Part shown: one piece after another, positions 40,430 through 49,273 of the stretch | How positions within the stretch are numbered: the stretch's first letter is position 1 | Layout: every line of letters begins with the position of its first letter | DNA from: Planobispora rosea | GTDB lineage: Bacteria > Actinomycetota > Actinomycetes > Streptosporangiales > Streptosporangiaceae | DNA length: 64,000 nucleotides | Direction of reading: 5' to 3' | Assembly: GCF_014648175.1 (NCBI RefSeq) | Contig: NZ_BMQP01000036.1 | Location: 17,762-81,761 of the forward strand | Notes under the pieces: model-generated | What the model was told of the DNA's origin: nothing | What the model saw: the letters and a program-made list of their open reading frames with translations, nothing else | Database searches by the model: none | Position numbers and translations under genes: made by a program

Positions 40430-41326
40430 GTGGTCGGCGGCGGTCGGTACGACATCATCGAGGCGGAGGAGCCGCGGGGCCCGCGGCGATGGATCGGGAT
40501 GGCGGTGCTGGCCGTGCTCCTGGCCGTCCCGGTCATCAGCCTGGTGGCCAGCCGGGAGCCCGCCGGACTCCCGCGGCTCCCGCCCCCGGCACCCGTGCCG
40601 ACCGCCACGGTCGGGGAGCGCAGGCCCAACATCCTGCACCCGCAGGTACGGCGCCGCGACGGCAGAGAGATCATCAACGTCGCCTTCCCCGACGGCAGCA
40701 GGGCCGAGATCAGCTATCCGGCGGGCGCCGGGCTCGCCGCCCTGGGGGCGCGCCCGGCCCAGATCGGCTGGCTGGACCAGGACGACAACTACGACCTCGT
40801 CCGCCGGCTGACCGCGCCGCCCGGCGGGGCCGCCGAGGTCGCCCGGGAGCGTCCGATGCTCCGGAACCTGGGCAAGCGGGTCACGCTCTGGAAGTCCTCC
40901 AGCTGGGACAGCGGCCAGCTCATGCTGTTCGACTTCGACCCCTGGTCCCTGGCGCTGTTCGACGCCCCGCGACCGATGACCTTCGAACAGCGCATGATCT
41001 GGGCGGAGAACCTGCGCGGCAGGGTGACCGAGGACGGCTATCTCGTTCTCAGCGCCAAACCTCCACTCGTGCTGGGGCGGCCGGGCCAGGTGGTCCGGGG
41101 GGAACAGGCCGGGCCGCAGCTCTGGTTCGGCGGCGGCCGGGAGACGCTGGTGGTGTTCGCGCCGATCCCGGGCTGCGACGCGCAGCGGGTCCGGCTCTCC
41201 ATGGTCGAGGACCGCCGCCGCGCCTCCGTCGGCGTCTGCCGGAACGGGTTCTACATCGCGGCCTCGGGAACCGACGGGCACGTGCAACGGATCGTCGACG
41301 GCATCCGGATCGAACCGGAGGACTGA
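40430..41326 (+). CDS. membrane-anchored protein of unknown function
   Basis: The 298-residue protein has a short cytoplasmic N-terminus, one transmembrane helix (WIGMAVLAVLLAVPVISLVAS), a proline-rich spacer and an extracytoplasmic domain. That domain holds two cysteines (IPGCDAQ and VGVCRNG) that could pair. Motifs such as LWKSSSWDSGQLMLFDFDPWSLALFD do not match a family I recognise. GTG 40430 is the likely start. Its last codons are part of an 18-bp tandem repeat that continues past the stop. Confidence 0.65.
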   Translation: MVGGGRYDIIEAEEPRGPRRWIGMAVLAVLLAVPVISLVASREPAGLPRLPPPAPVPTATVGERRPNILHPQVRRRDGREIINVAFPDGSRAEISYPAGAGLAALGARPAQIGWLDQDDNYDLVRRLTAPPGGAAEVARERPMLRNLGKRVTLWKSSSWDSGQLMLFDFDPWSLALFDAPRPMTFEQRMIWAENLRGRVTEDGYLVLSAKPPLVLGRPGQVVRGEQAGPQLWFGGGRETLVVFAPIPGCDAQRVRLSMVEDRRRASVGVCRNGFYIAASGTDGHVQRIVDGIRIEPED

Positions 41327-41398
41327 ATCGGGCCGGAGGACTGGATAGGGCCGGAGGACTGGATAGGGCCGGAGGACTGGATAGGGCCGGAGGACCGG
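41315..41398 (+). repeat. 18-bp tandem repeat spanning a stop codon
   Basis: Units of CCGGAGGACTGGATAGGG lie at 41333, 41351 and 41369. A diverged copy at 41315-41332 contains the stop of the preceding gene, and a partial copy lies at 41387-41398. The 18-bp period keeps the reading frame. Confidence 0.93.
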
Positions 41399-41453
41399 TG
41401 CGCCGCCACGGGTGTCGGCGGGTCCGGCCGGGAGGAGGGCGGAGGCGGGGGCG

Positions 41454-41459
41454 TAGGGT
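41454..41459 (+). promoter_or_regulatory. leaderless -10 box TAGGGT
   Basis: TAGGGT is followed by GCGGCC and then ATG 41466, with no Shine-Dalgarno. Confidence 0.6.
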
Positions 41460-41465
41460 GCGGCC

Positions 41466-42422
41466 ATGTTCGCCGTAACCGCAACGCAGACCGATCCCGA
41501 CAACCCCCTCGCCGGGCTGACGCTCGGTGAGCATCCCGAACCGAAGACGCCCGACGGCTGGACCACCGTCACGGTCAGGGCCGCCGCGCTCAACCACCAC
41601 GACCTGTGGACCCTCAAGGGCGTGGGAATCCGCCAGGACCGGCTCCCCATCGTGCTCGGGTGCGACGCCGCCGGGCTCGACGAGGACGGCAACGAGGTCA
41701 TCGTGCACTCGGTGATCGGCACGGGGGCCGACGAGACGCTCGACCCGAAGCGGTCCCTGCTCTCGGAGACGCATGACGGCACCTTCGCCGAGCGGGTGGC
41801 GGTGCCCCGGCGCAACCTCGTGCCCAAGCCCGCCGCGCTCAGCTTCGAGGAGGCGGCCTGCCTGCCCACGGCGTGGCTGACCGCCTACCGGATGTTGTTC
41901 GAGAAGGCGGGGGTGGAACCCGGCGCGACCGTACTGGTCCAGGGCGCGGGCGGCGGGGTGGCCACCGCGCTGATCGCGCTGGGCCGGGCCGGCGGCTACC
42001 GCGTCTGGGCCACCAGCCGGTCGGAGGAGAAGCGGGCGCGGGCGCTGGAGCTCGGAGCCGACCAGGTCTTCCCCAGCGGGGCCCGGCTGCCCGAGCGGGT
42101 GGACGCGGTACTGGAGACCGTGGGCCAGGCCACCTGGGACCACTCGCTCAAGTCGCTGCGGCCCGGCGGCCGGATCGTGGTCTCCGGCGCGACCAGCGGT
42201 GCGGTGCCCCCGGCCGACCTGAACCGGGTCTTCTTCCTCCAGCTCTCGGTGATCGGCTCGACCATGGGCACCCGGGACCAGCTGGCCAGGCTGGCACGTT
42301 TCCTGGAGCAGACCGGTGTCCGGCCGGTCATCGACCGGACGCTCCCGCTAGCCGAGGCACGGGAGGGATTCGCGGCCATGCACGAGGGCGACGTCTTCGG
42401 GAAGATCGTCTTCACCGTGTGA
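41466..42422 (+). CDS. zinc-independent MDR-family quinone oxidoreductase-like protein
   Basis: The 318-residue medium-chain dehydrogenase/reductase has an N-terminal GroES-like domain (AALNHHDLWTLKGVG; PIVLGCDAAG) and a Rossmann domain with the nucleotide loop VLVQGAGGGVATALIALGRAGG, followed by the SRSEEKRARALELGADQVF segment. The structural-zinc cysteines of alcohol dehydrogenases are absent, which puts it with zeta-crystallin-like quinone reductases that use NADPH. ATG 41466 has a leaderless TAGGGT box. It is convergent with the PadR gene across a long hairpin. Its substrate is unknown. Confidence 0.87.
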   Translation: MFAVTATQTDPDNPLAGLTLGEHPEPKTPDGWTTVTVRAAALNHHDLWTLKGVGIRQDRLPIVLGCDAAGLDEDGNEVIVHSVIGTGADETLDPKRSLLSETHDGTFAERVAVPRRNLVPKPAALSFEEAACLPTAWLTAYRMLFEKAGVEPGATVLVQGAGGGVATALIALGRAGGYRVWATSRSEEKRARALELGADQVFPSGARLPERVDAVLETVGQATWDHSLKSLRPGGRIVVSGATSGAVPPADLNRVFFLQLSVIGSTMGTRDQLARLARFLEQTGVRPVIDRTLPLAEAREGFAAMHEGDVFGKIVFTV

Positions 42423-42446
42423 GGCCTCACCGCAGGAGAGGGGCAG

Positions 42447-42493
42447 CGGGGTCCCCCGCCCGGCGACCGCCTGCGCGGGCACGGGGGATCCCG
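42447..42493. terminator. bidirectional terminator between the MDR and PadR genes
   Basis: CGGGGTCCCCCGCCCG pairs with CGGGCACGGGGGATCCCG in an imperfect stem of about 16 bp with a 13-base loop. Confidence 0.65.
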
Positions 42494-42571
42494 TCTCCCG
42501 CCGGGCGGCGCACCGGGCGGGCGGCCGGGGCCCGGGCCGGAGCAGGGGCGGGCGGGGACCGTACAGCAGGA

Positions 42572-43303
42572 TCATCGCAACGCGTCCCGGATGCGGCGGG
42601 CGGCGTCGTAGAGCGCGTCCTGCGCGGTGGCCAGGGTCTCCTCGGTCACCCGCGCCCCCGCCGCGTCACCGCGGACCTCCTCGACGAACTCGGCCAGCAT
42701 CTGCCCGAGCCGCGCGTCGCCCTCGGGGGACCAGGTGCCGGTGAAGCCCGAGGCCCAGATCCGCTTCCACTCCTGCTTCCAGCGGCCGGTCCCGTGCTTC
42801 CACTCCTCCTGGTGCCGCTTCCAGTCGGCCTTGTACTCCCGCCAGGCCTCGCGCTGCTCGTCCTTGGCCCGCCGGAAGTCCTCGCGGGCGGTGTGCTCCT
42901 CCTGCCGGACGCCCTGGCGCACCTCCCGGGCCATCTGGGTGAGCTCCTCGCGCAGCGACCGGACCGTGTCGCGCACGTCCTCCTTGACCTCGCGGGCGAT
43001 GTCGCGGACGGAGTCGGAGATCTCCTGCTCCAGCTCGGCCAGCTCGTCCATCCGGGCGTTCAGCTCCGCGCGGCCCTGGTCGGTGAGGGTGAAGACCTTC
43101 TTGCCGTCCTTGACCTCGTGGGTGACCAGGCCCTCCTCCTCCAGGCGGGCCAGGCGGGGATAGATCGTGCCGGGTGAGGGGGAGTAGACGCCCAGGAAAC
43201 GGTCCTGGAGCAGCCGGATGACCTCGTAACCGTGGCGCGGGCTCTCCTCCAGCAGCTTCAGGAGGTAGAGCCGGAGCCGGCCGTGGCCGAAGACGGGACT
43301 CAT
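42572..43303 (-). CDS. PadR-family transcriptional regulator
   Basis: The 243-residue protein has an N-terminal PadR winged helix (LRLYLLKLLEESPRHGYEVIRLLQDRFLGVYSPSPGTIYPRLARLEEEGLVTHEVKDGKKVFTLTDQG). A long charged C-terminal region follows, of predicted coiled-coil character (VKEDVRDTVRSLREELTQMAREVRQGVRQEEH..., many Glu/Arg/Lys/Trp). PadR proteins usually repress their own operon and bind small molecules or stress signals. ATG 43303 has GGGGAGG upstream. It lies 67 bases downstream of the DUF4097 gene on the same strand, and the pair appears to be one operon. The promoter at 44195-44223 carries inverted repeats that this protein may bind. Confidence 0.88.
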   Translation of the reverse strand: MSPVFGHGRLRLYLLKLLEESPRHGYEVIRLLQDRFLGVYSPSPGTIYPRLARLEEEGLVTHEVKDGKKVFTLTDQGRAELNARMDELAELEQEISDSVRDIAREVKEDVRDTVRSLREELTQMAREVRQGVRQEEHTAREDFRRAKDEQREAWREYKADWKRHQEEWKHGTGRWKQEWKRIWASGFTGTWSPEGDARLGQMLAEFVEEVRGDAAGARVTEETLATAQDALYDAARRIRDALR

Positions 43304-43370
43304 GACGCCTCCCCGCCCGGCTGCCCGGCCCGGAACGCGCGGGGAAGTTCGTTGTGGCCGGTGCGCTGGT

Positions 43371-44168
43371 TCACGCCGGCTCTCCCTTCAGGATCGTGAC
43401 GGCGCCGGAGACGCTGGTGGCCGAGACGGCGGCCATGCCCCCGCCGATCCGCCCGCTCAAGGTCCGCATTCCGGGCTGGCTCGCCCGGGCGAGCTCGGAG
43501 AAACCCGTGCTGATCTGCCCGGAGGTGGAGCGGAGCGTGATATCGGCCTGCGCCGTGTGCGGGAGCCGTACCACGATCTCACCCGAGACGCTGTTCAGCG
43601 TCACGTGACCGGTCGGCGGGAGCTCCAGGTCGGCGGTGATCCGGCCGGAGACGGTGGTGGCCTTCAGCCGGCGGGGCGTGCCCCGGGCCACGGTCAGCTC
43701 CCCCGAGACGCTCTTGAAGGACAGGTCGCCGACCAGGCCGCGGCTCTCCACGACGCCGGAGACGGTGTCGGCCTGGGTCTCGCCGCTCACCCCGTCGAGG
43801 ACGATCTCACCGGAGACGCTCTTGACGGAGGTGCGGGCCTCGAATCCGGCGACGACGGCGGAGGCGGAGACGACCCCGGCGCTGACCGGGCAGTCCTTGG
43901 GAACGGTCAGCGTGAGCGTGGCGCGGCGACGGGTGGGACGGAGCCAGTCCAGGATGTTGTTCCAGGTCAGGTCCTCGTAGGCCACCGTGAGCGTGCCGTC
44001 CTCCTCGTGGGTCACGATGAGGGGGAAGTCCCCTACGTCGGCGACCTCGAGGGCGGGCGGGCCCTCGCTGGCGAGCACCGCGAGCCTGCCCGCCACGATG
44101 CGCACGTTCAGCCTGCTCACCGTGTCGAACGTGAGCTGCCCGGGTTTCTCTATGGTCCATTGACGCAT
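43371..44168 (-). CDS. DUF4097-family beta-helical adhesin-like protein
   Basis: The 265-residue protein is built from repeated short strands with recurring SVSGEI, TVSGVV, SVSGEL, TVSGRI and TSGQI motifs. This is the right-handed beta-solenoid pattern of DUF4097 proteins. No signal peptide or transmembrane segment is seen, so it is probably cytoplasmic or peripheral despite the adhesin label. Genes of this family are usually linked to PadR regulators, as here. It starts at ATG 44168 with GGGAGG ten bases upstream. The biochemical function is unknown. Confidence 0.87.
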   Translation of the reverse strand: MRQWTIEKPGQLTFDTVSRLNVRIVAGRLAVLASEGPPALEVADVGDFPLIVTHEEDGTLTVAYEDLTWNNILDWLRPTRRRATLTLTVPKDCPVSAGVVSASAVVAGFEARTSVKSVSGEIVLDGVSGETQADTVSGVVESRGLVGDLSFKSVSGELTVARGTPRRLKATTVSGRITADLELPPTGHVTLNSVSGEIVVRLPHTAQADITLRSTSGQISTGFSELARASQPGMRTLSGRIGGGMAAVSATSVSGAVTILKGEPA

Positions 44169-44191
44169 CTGTGTGAAACCTCCCTCTGGAA

Positions 44192-44236
44192 AACACGATA
44201 TGTCGCGTCATTCGGGAGGTCAAGATATATCGTGTT
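44192..44236 (-). promoter_or_regulatory. promoter with flanking inverted-repeat operators for DUF4097-padR
   Basis: On the minus strand TTGACC (44223-44218) and TATCGT (44200-44195) are separated by 17 bases. AACACGATAT (44192-44201) overlaps the -10 and its complement ATATCGTGTT (44227-44236) lies just upstream of the -35, so a bound repressor would bracket the promoter. Confidence 0.75.
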
Positions 44237-44320
44237 AGGAACTTCGAGCCGGAGCGGGTCGGAGCGGTCCGGAGCCGGCGGCCCGCTCCCACCCTCTCCC
44301 TCCCGCTCCGGCCCGCGGGA

Positions 44321-44497
44321 TCACTCGTCCTCGTCGTCCAGCCGGGCCAGCCAGGTGGCCAGCCGCTCCACGGGGGTCTCGAACTCGGGGTTCAGGTCGA
44401 CGAACTCGCGCAGCCGCTCGGCGAGCCAGGTCATGGTGACCTCCTCCTCGCCGCGGCGGGTGACCAGTTCCTCGATGCCCCGATCGGTGAAGTACAT
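44321..44497 (-). CDS. small conserved DUF6104-type protein
   Basis: The 58-residue acidic protein (MYFTDRGIEELVTRRGEEEVTMTWLAERLREFVDLNPEFETPVERLATWLARLDDEDE) is well conserved in actinomycetes, and I recognise it as the small protein commonly found beside the 2-oxoglutarate dehydrogenase gene. It is predicted to be all-helical and cytoplasmic, with unknown function. ATG 44497 has AAGGAGA upstream; the longer upstream frame is discarded. It follows kgd on the same strand, beyond a hairpin. Confidence 0.85.
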   Translation of the reverse strand: MYFTDRGIEELVTRRGEEEVTMTWLAERLREFVDLNPEFETPVERLATWLARLDDEDE

Positions 44498-44515
44498 CGT
44501 TCTCCTTACGACGAG

Positions 44516-44549
44516 GAAGTCCCCCACGGACGTTGCCATGGGGGACTTC
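44516..44549 (-). terminator. terminator between kgd and the small downstream gene
   Basis: GAAGTCCCCCA and TGGGGGACTTC form an 11-bp perfect stem with a 12-base loop. Confidence 0.75.
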
Positions 44550-44600
44550 CGGGGTGGTGCTCGACGCCCCTGACGCCCGGAGCCGGGCGCCCGGTGCGGG

Positions 44601-47600
44601 TCAGCCGCCGTAGACCTCGTTCAGGATCTGGCGCAGCTCGGCCTCGTGGGAGGCGTGCGAGCCGGTGGCCGGGGACGAGTTGGCCTTGCGGGAGACCCGC
44701 TTGATCGGCCGGCCGCCGAACACGTCGGGCGTCTCGGCCATCTTGAGGGTCAGGAACGGCCACGGGCCCATGTTGGCCGGTTCGTCCTGGGCCCAGATCA
44801 GCTCGATGTCCCCGTAGCGGGCCAGCTCGGTCGCGAGCGGGTTCGTCGGGAACGGGTAGAGCCGCTCCAGCCGGACGATCGCCACGTCGGTACGGCCCTG
44901 CGCGTCGCGGGCCGCGGCCAGGTCGTAGTAGATCTTGCCCGAGCAGAGCACGACCTTGCGGACCCCGCCCGGGTCCACCGTGGTGTCACCGATCACCGGC
45001 TTGAACGAACCCGAGGTGAAGGCCGAGACCGGGGAGACGGCCGCCTTGTGGCGCAGCAGCGACTTGGGCGTGAAGACGACCAGCGGGCGGTGCCGGTTGG
45101 ACTTCGTCTGCCAGCGCAGCAGGTGGAAGTAGTTCGCCGGCAGGGTCGGCTGGGCCACGGTCATGTTGTCCTGGGCGCACATCTGCAGGAAGCGCTCGAT
45201 GCGGGCCGAGGAGTGGTCGGGGCCCTGACCCTCGTAGCCGTGCGGCAGCAGCAGGGTCACGCCGGAGCGCTGGCCCCACTTCTGCTCACCCGCGGTGATG
45301 TACTCGTCGATGACGGACTGGGCGCCGTTGACGAAGTCGCCGAACTGCGCCTCCCAGCAGACCAGGGCGTCGGGGCGCTCCACGCTGTAGCCGTACTCGA
45401 AGCCGAGCGCGGCGTACTCGCTGAGCAGCGAGTCGTAGACGTAGAACTTCGTGGTGCCCTGGTTGAACGCCTTCAGCGGGGTGTGCTCGGCGCCGGTGAC
45501 CCGGTCGACCAGCACCGCGTGCCGCTGGACGAAGGTGCCGCGCCGGGAGTCCTGGCCGACCAGGCGGACCGGGTGGCCGTCGATCAGCAGCGAGCCGAAG
45601 GCCAGGGTCTCGCCCATGCCCCAGTCGATGCGGTCCTCGGTGACCATCTGGCCGCGGCGCTGGATGACCGGGAGCAGGCGCGGGTGGACGGTGAAGCCCT
45701 CCGGCAGGTTGAGCTGGGTCTCCACGATCCGCTTGACGGTCTCCTCGGAGACGGCCGTCGGCGTGTCCTCGTGCGACCACGGGATGGCCTCCACGTCGAC
45801 CGGGCGGGCGAACTCGCCGGTCGGCTCCCTGAGCGCCTCGCGGGTCTCGGCGAAGGCGTTCTCCAGCTTGGCCTGGTAGTCGCGCAGCGCGCTCTCGGCC
45901 TCCTCCACCGTGATGTCGCCCCGGCCGATCAGCGCCTCGGTGTAGAGCTTGCGGGTGGACCGCTTGGCGTCGATCAGGTCGTACATCAGAGGCTGGGTGA
46001 AGCTCGGGTTGTCGGCCTCGTTGTGCCCGCGGCGCCGGTAGCAGATCAGGTCGATCACGACGTCCTTGCGGAACGCCTGGCGGTACTCGAAGGCCAGGCG
46101 GCCGACCCGGACCACGGCCTCGGGGTCGTCCCCGTTGACGTGGAAGATCGGGGCCTGGATCATCCGGGCCACGTCGGTGGCGTAGACGGAGCTCCGCGAC
46201 GAGGCCGGCGAGGTGGTGAAGCCGACCTGGTTGTTGACCACGATGTGCACGGTGCCGCCGGTGCGGTAGCCGCGCAGCTGCGACAGGTTCAGCGTCTCGG
46301 CCACCACGCCCTGACCGGCGAAGGCCGCGTCGCCGTGGATGAGCACGGGCAGGACCGAGAAGCCCTCCTCGCCGCGCTCCAGCAGGTCCTGCTTGGCGCG
46401 GACGACGCCCTCCAGGACCGGGTCGACCGTCTCCAGGTGGGAAGGGTTGGCCACGACCGAGGCCTTGATCTTGGATCCGCCGGGCGAGACGAAGTCGCCG
46501 GTGGCGCCCAGGTGGTACTTCACGTCGCCGGAGCCGTGCGCCGTGCGCGGGTCGATGTTGCCCTCGAACTCGCCGAAGATCTGGCCGTAGGACTTGCCCA
46601 CGATGTTGGCCAGCACGTTGAGGCGGCCGCGGTGGGCCATGCCGATGACGGCCTCGTCGAGGCTGTCCTCGGCGGCGGCGCAGAGCACCGAGTCGACCAG
46701 CGGGATCAGCGACTCACCGCCCTCCAGCGAGAAGCGCTTCTGGCCGACGAACTTGGTCTGCAGGAACGTCTCGAACGCCTCGGCGGTGTTGAGCCGCTCC
46801 AGGATCCGCAGCTGCTCCTGGCGGTCGGGCTTGACGTGCGGGCGCTCCACCCGCTCCTGGATCCAGGCCCGCTCCTCGGGGTTCTGGATGTGCATGTACT
46901 CCACGCCGATGGTGCGGCAGTAGGAGTCGCGCAGCACGCCGAGGATCTCGCGCAGCTTCATCAGCGGGCGCCCGCCGAAGCCGCCGGTGGCGAACTCGCG
47001 CTCCAGGTCCCACAGGGTCAGCCCGTGCGACTTGATGTCGAGGTCGGGGTGCTTGCGCTGCTTGTACTCCAGCGGGTCGGTGTCGGCCATCAGGTGGCCG
47101 CGGACCCGGTAGGCGTGGATCAGCTCCAGGACGCGGGCGGACTTGGCCACGTCGTCGTCGTGGGTGGTCGAGATGTCCTGGACCCAGCGGATCGGCTCGT
47201 AGGGGATCCGGAGCGCCTCGAAGACCTCGTCGTAGAAGCCGTCCTCGCCCAGCAGCAGCTGGTGGATCCGGCGCAGGAAGTCGCCCGACTGGGCGCCCTG
47301 GATGATCCGGTGGTCGTAGGTGCTGGTGAGCGTCATGACCTTGCTCACCGCCAGGCGGGAGAGCGTCTCGGGGGAGGCGCCCTGGTACTCCGCCGGGTAC
47401 TCCATCGCGCCGACGCCGATGATCGCGCCCTGGCCCGGCATCAGGCGCGGCACCGAGTGCACGGTGCCGATGGTGCCGGGGTTGGTCAGCGAGATCGTGG
47501 TGCCCGCGAAGTCGTCGACGCCGAGCTTGCCGCTCCTGGCCTTGCGCACGATGTCCTCGTACGCCATCCAGAAGTGGCGGAAGTCCATCTCCTCGGCACC

Positions 47601-48317
47601 CTTGATCGACGGCACCAGGAGCTGGCGGGTGTCGCCCTTCTGGATGTCGATGGCCAGGCCGAGGTTGACGTGCTCGGGCTTGACCAGCACCGGCTTGCCG
47701 TCGACCTCGGCGTAGGAGTGGTTCATCTCCGGCATGGCCCTGACGGCCTTGACGATCGCGAAACCGATGAGGTGCGTGAACGACACCTTGCCGCCGCGCC
47801 CGCGCGACAGGTGGTTGTTGATCACGATCCGGTTGTCGATGAGCAGCTTCGCCGGGACGGCGCGTACGCTGGTCGCCGTCGGCACCACGAGGCTGGCCTC
47901 CATGTTGGCGGCCGTTCTGGCGGCCGCCCCACGGAGTCGGACTTCCTCGGCGCCGGCGGGCAACTGCGTCTCCTGCTTGGGCTTGTCCGCCGGGGCAGCC
48001 TCGGCCTTCGGCGCTGGGGGGGTGGTCGTCGCGGCGGCCGGAGTTGCCGGGGCCGTGGCGGGTGTCGGGGGCGCGGCGGTGGCCGCTCCCTGGGCCGCGG
48101 CCTTGCCGGACCCGGAATCAGGGGTGTAGTCAGCGAAGAAGTTCCACCAGGCGCGGTCCACGGACTCGGGATCCTGGAGGTACTTCTGGTACAGCTCGTC
48201 GACAAGCCATTCGTTTTGACCAAAGGCTGCCAGCGGGTTTGTCCGCGACGACTCAGACGACACGGCGGAAATCGCCCTCTTCCGCAGATCGGCGTTGATG
48301 ATAGAGAACCTGTCCAA
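44601..48317 (-). CDS. kgd: multifunctional 2-oxoglutarate decarboxylase/dehydrogenase E1-E2 (Kgd type)
   Basis: The 1238-residue protein is the actinobacterial fusion of an acyltransferase and a ThDP-dependent E1. It starts with the E1o motif FGQNEWLVDELYQKYLQDPESVDRAWWNFF. A Pro/Ala/Thr-rich linker and a catalytic acyltransferase domain lacking a lipoyl domain follow (TSTYDHRIIQGAQSGDFLRRI). The E1 domain contains MAHRGRLNVLANIVGK, GDAAFAGQGVVAETLNLSQL and RRRGHNEADNPSFTQP. It oxidatively decarboxylates 2-oxoglutarate in the TCA cycle together with Lpd and lipoylated E2, and can also decarboxylate it. TTG 48317 has AGGAGA six bases upstream. The length matches mycobacterial Kgd. Confidence 0.96.
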   Translation of the reverse strand: MDRFSIINADLRKRAISAVSSESSRTNPLAAFGQNEWLVDELYQKYLQDPESVDRAWWNFFADYTPDSGSGKAAAQGAATAAPPTPATAPATPAAATTTPPAPKAEAAPADKPKQETQLPAGAEEVRLRGAAARTAANMEASLVVPTATSVRAVPAKLLIDNRIVINNHLSRGRGGKVSFTHLIGFAIVKAVRAMPEMNHSYAEVDGKPVLVKPEHVNLGLAIDIQKGDTRQLLVPSIKGAEEMDFRHFWMAYEDIVRKARSGKLGVDDFAGTTISLTNPGTIGTVHSVPRLMPGQGAIIGVGAMEYPAEYQGASPETLSRLAVSKVMTLTSTYDHRIIQGAQSGDFLRRIHQLLLGEDGFYDEVFEALRIPYEPIRWVQDISTTHDDDVAKSARVLELIHAYRVRGHLMADTDPLEYKQRKHPDLDIKSHGLTLWDLEREFATGGFGGRPLMKLREILGVLRDSYCRTIGVEYMHIQNPEERAWIQERVERPHVKPDRQEQLRILERLNTAEAFETFLQTKFVGQKRFSLEGGESLIPLVDSVLCAAAEDSLDEAVIGMAHRGRLNVLANIVGKSYGQIFGEFEGNIDPRTAHGSGDVKYHLGATGDFVSPGGSKIKASVVANPSHLETVDPVLEGVVRAKQDLLERGEEGFSVLPVLIHGDAAFAGQGVVAETLNLSQLRGYRTGGTVHIVVNNQVGFTTSPASSRSSVYATDVARMIQAPIFHVNGDDPEAVVRVGRLAFEYRQAFRKDVVIDLICYRRRGHNEADNPSFTQPLMYDLIDAKRSTRKLYTEALIGRGDITVEEAESALRDYQAKLENAFAETREALREPTGEFARPVDVEAIPWSHEDTPTAVSEETVKRIVETQLNLPEGFTVHPRLLPVIQRRGQMVTEDRIDWGMGETLAFGSLLIDGHPVRLVGQDSRRGTFVQRHAVLVDRVTGAEHTPLKAFNQGTTKFYVYDSLLSEYAALGFEYGYSVERPDALVCWEAQFGDFVNGAQSVIDEYITAGEQKWGQRSGVTLLLPHGYEGQGPDHSSARIERFLQMCAQDNMTVAQPTLPANYFHLLRWQTKSNRHRPLVVFTPKSLLRHKAAVSPVSAFTSGSFKPVIGDTTVDPGGVRKVVLCSGKIYYDLAAARDAQGRTDVAIVRLERLYPFPTNPLATELARYGDIELIWAQDEPANMGPWPFLTLKMAETPDVFGGRPIKRVSRKANSSPATGSHASHEAELRQILNEVYGG

Positions 48318-48456
48318 GGCTACTCTCCTGGACCGGGACCTGCGCCCGTCTGGTCCCCGGTCGGGGCCGGATCCTCTCAGGAGGGCGGAAAAGGGTCGCC
48401 CTTAATCGCCTGTCTCACGGCGGTGACCTGGCCTTCCGGGCGTGAAGTGAGCAATC

Positions 48457-49134
48457 TTACGTCGGGCTCCCGGCGGCGGCGACGAGCCTGGACTCCACCC
48501 GGACGCCGGGCGTGATCTCCTCCAGCAGCGCGGCCAGCTCGTCCCCGGCCGCCCGCAGCTCCTCCACGGACATCGGCGCGAGCCGCTCCAGCAGGAACAG
48601 CGCGTCCACGGTCTCCTCGGTGATGCGGGTCCGCACGCACTGCCGCCAGTTCCACCTGCGGCAGGTGACGCCCCGGTCGTCCCGCCAGACGACCTCGCCG
48701 ATCTCGGGGTGGTCGATCGCCGGCTCGCCCTTCTCGACCACGTCGAAGGGCTCGTCCCCGGCCGCCCGGACCAGCCTGGCCGTCCCCTCGTAGTGCGCCA
48801 GGTCCTCGCCGCCGATCGGCAGCCCGTGCCGCACGCTGATCGCGTTGTAGGCGTCGACCACCAGGTTGATCTCCGGCAGCGGCATCCGCCGCACCAGCGC
48901 GTCCACCGACGGCCGGGTCCGCTGCGGCTTGGCGCCGAACGCCCGGTAGGCCTCCCGCCACGCCTCGACCTTCGGGTCCCCGGCCGTCACGGCCTTCTCC
49001 GCCGCCTCGGCCAGCCAGACCCGGGACCTGTCGTCCGCGGGGCCGTTGCGCAGGCCGTACACGCCCATGGCCAGTACGGCGAAGTCCGGTCTGAGCTCGG
49101 CGACGGCGGGGTCGATCCAGATGTCCTCGATCAC
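48457..49134 (-). CDS. B3/B4 domain-containing protein
   Basis: The 225-residue protein resembles the B3/B4 domain of phenylalanyl-tRNA synthetase beta subunits as a free protein (KPQRTRPSVDALVRRMPLPEINLVVDAYNAISVRHGLPIGGEDLAHYEG). Stand-alone B3/B4 proteins are thought to act on misacylated or modified tRNAs, but the activity of this group is unproven. GTG 49134 is preceded by TAAACT-N6, so it is probably leaderless. It is upstream of, but separate from, kgd. Confidence 0.84.
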   Translation of the reverse strand: MIEDIWIDPAVAELRPDFAVLAMGVYGLRNGPADDRSRVWLAEAAEKAVTAGDPKVEAWREAYRAFGAKPQRTRPSVDALVRRMPLPEINLVVDAYNAISVRHGLPIGGEDLAHYEGTARLVRAAGDEPFDVVEKGEPAIDHPEIGEVVWRDDRGVTCRRWNWRQCVRTRITEETVDALFLLERLAPMSVEELRAAGDELAALLEEITPGVRVESRLVAAAGSPT

Positions 49135-49140
49135 GGCGCC

Positions 49141-49146
49141 AGTTTA
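49141..49146 (-). promoter_or_regulatory. leaderless -10 box TAAACT
   Basis: TAAACT on the minus strand is followed by GGCGCC and then GTG 49134. Confidence 0.55.
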
Positions 49147-49205
49147 GGGGGTGTCCTGCGCGGGATCGCGGGTCGCCGGGAGTCGCCGAGAGTCGCCGAG
49201 GGGCA

Positions 49206-49267
49206 CTGCGGGCGGACCGGGCGGACCGGGCCCGGGGCCGGGGCCGCGGGGGCCGGTCCGCCCGCAG
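49206..49267 (-). terminator. long-loop hairpin downstream of the glycosidase
   Basis: CTGCGGGCGGACCGG and CCGGTCCGCCCGCAG form a perfect 15-bp stem with a 32-base GC-rich loop, 6 bases past the stop. Confidence 0.65.
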
Positions 49268-49273
49268 CGAGGA

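Noticed and set aside
44646..48515. Plus-strand open frame of 1289 residues antisense to kgd
   Set aside because: Composition is typical of a GC-rich antisense frame; kgd is unambiguous.
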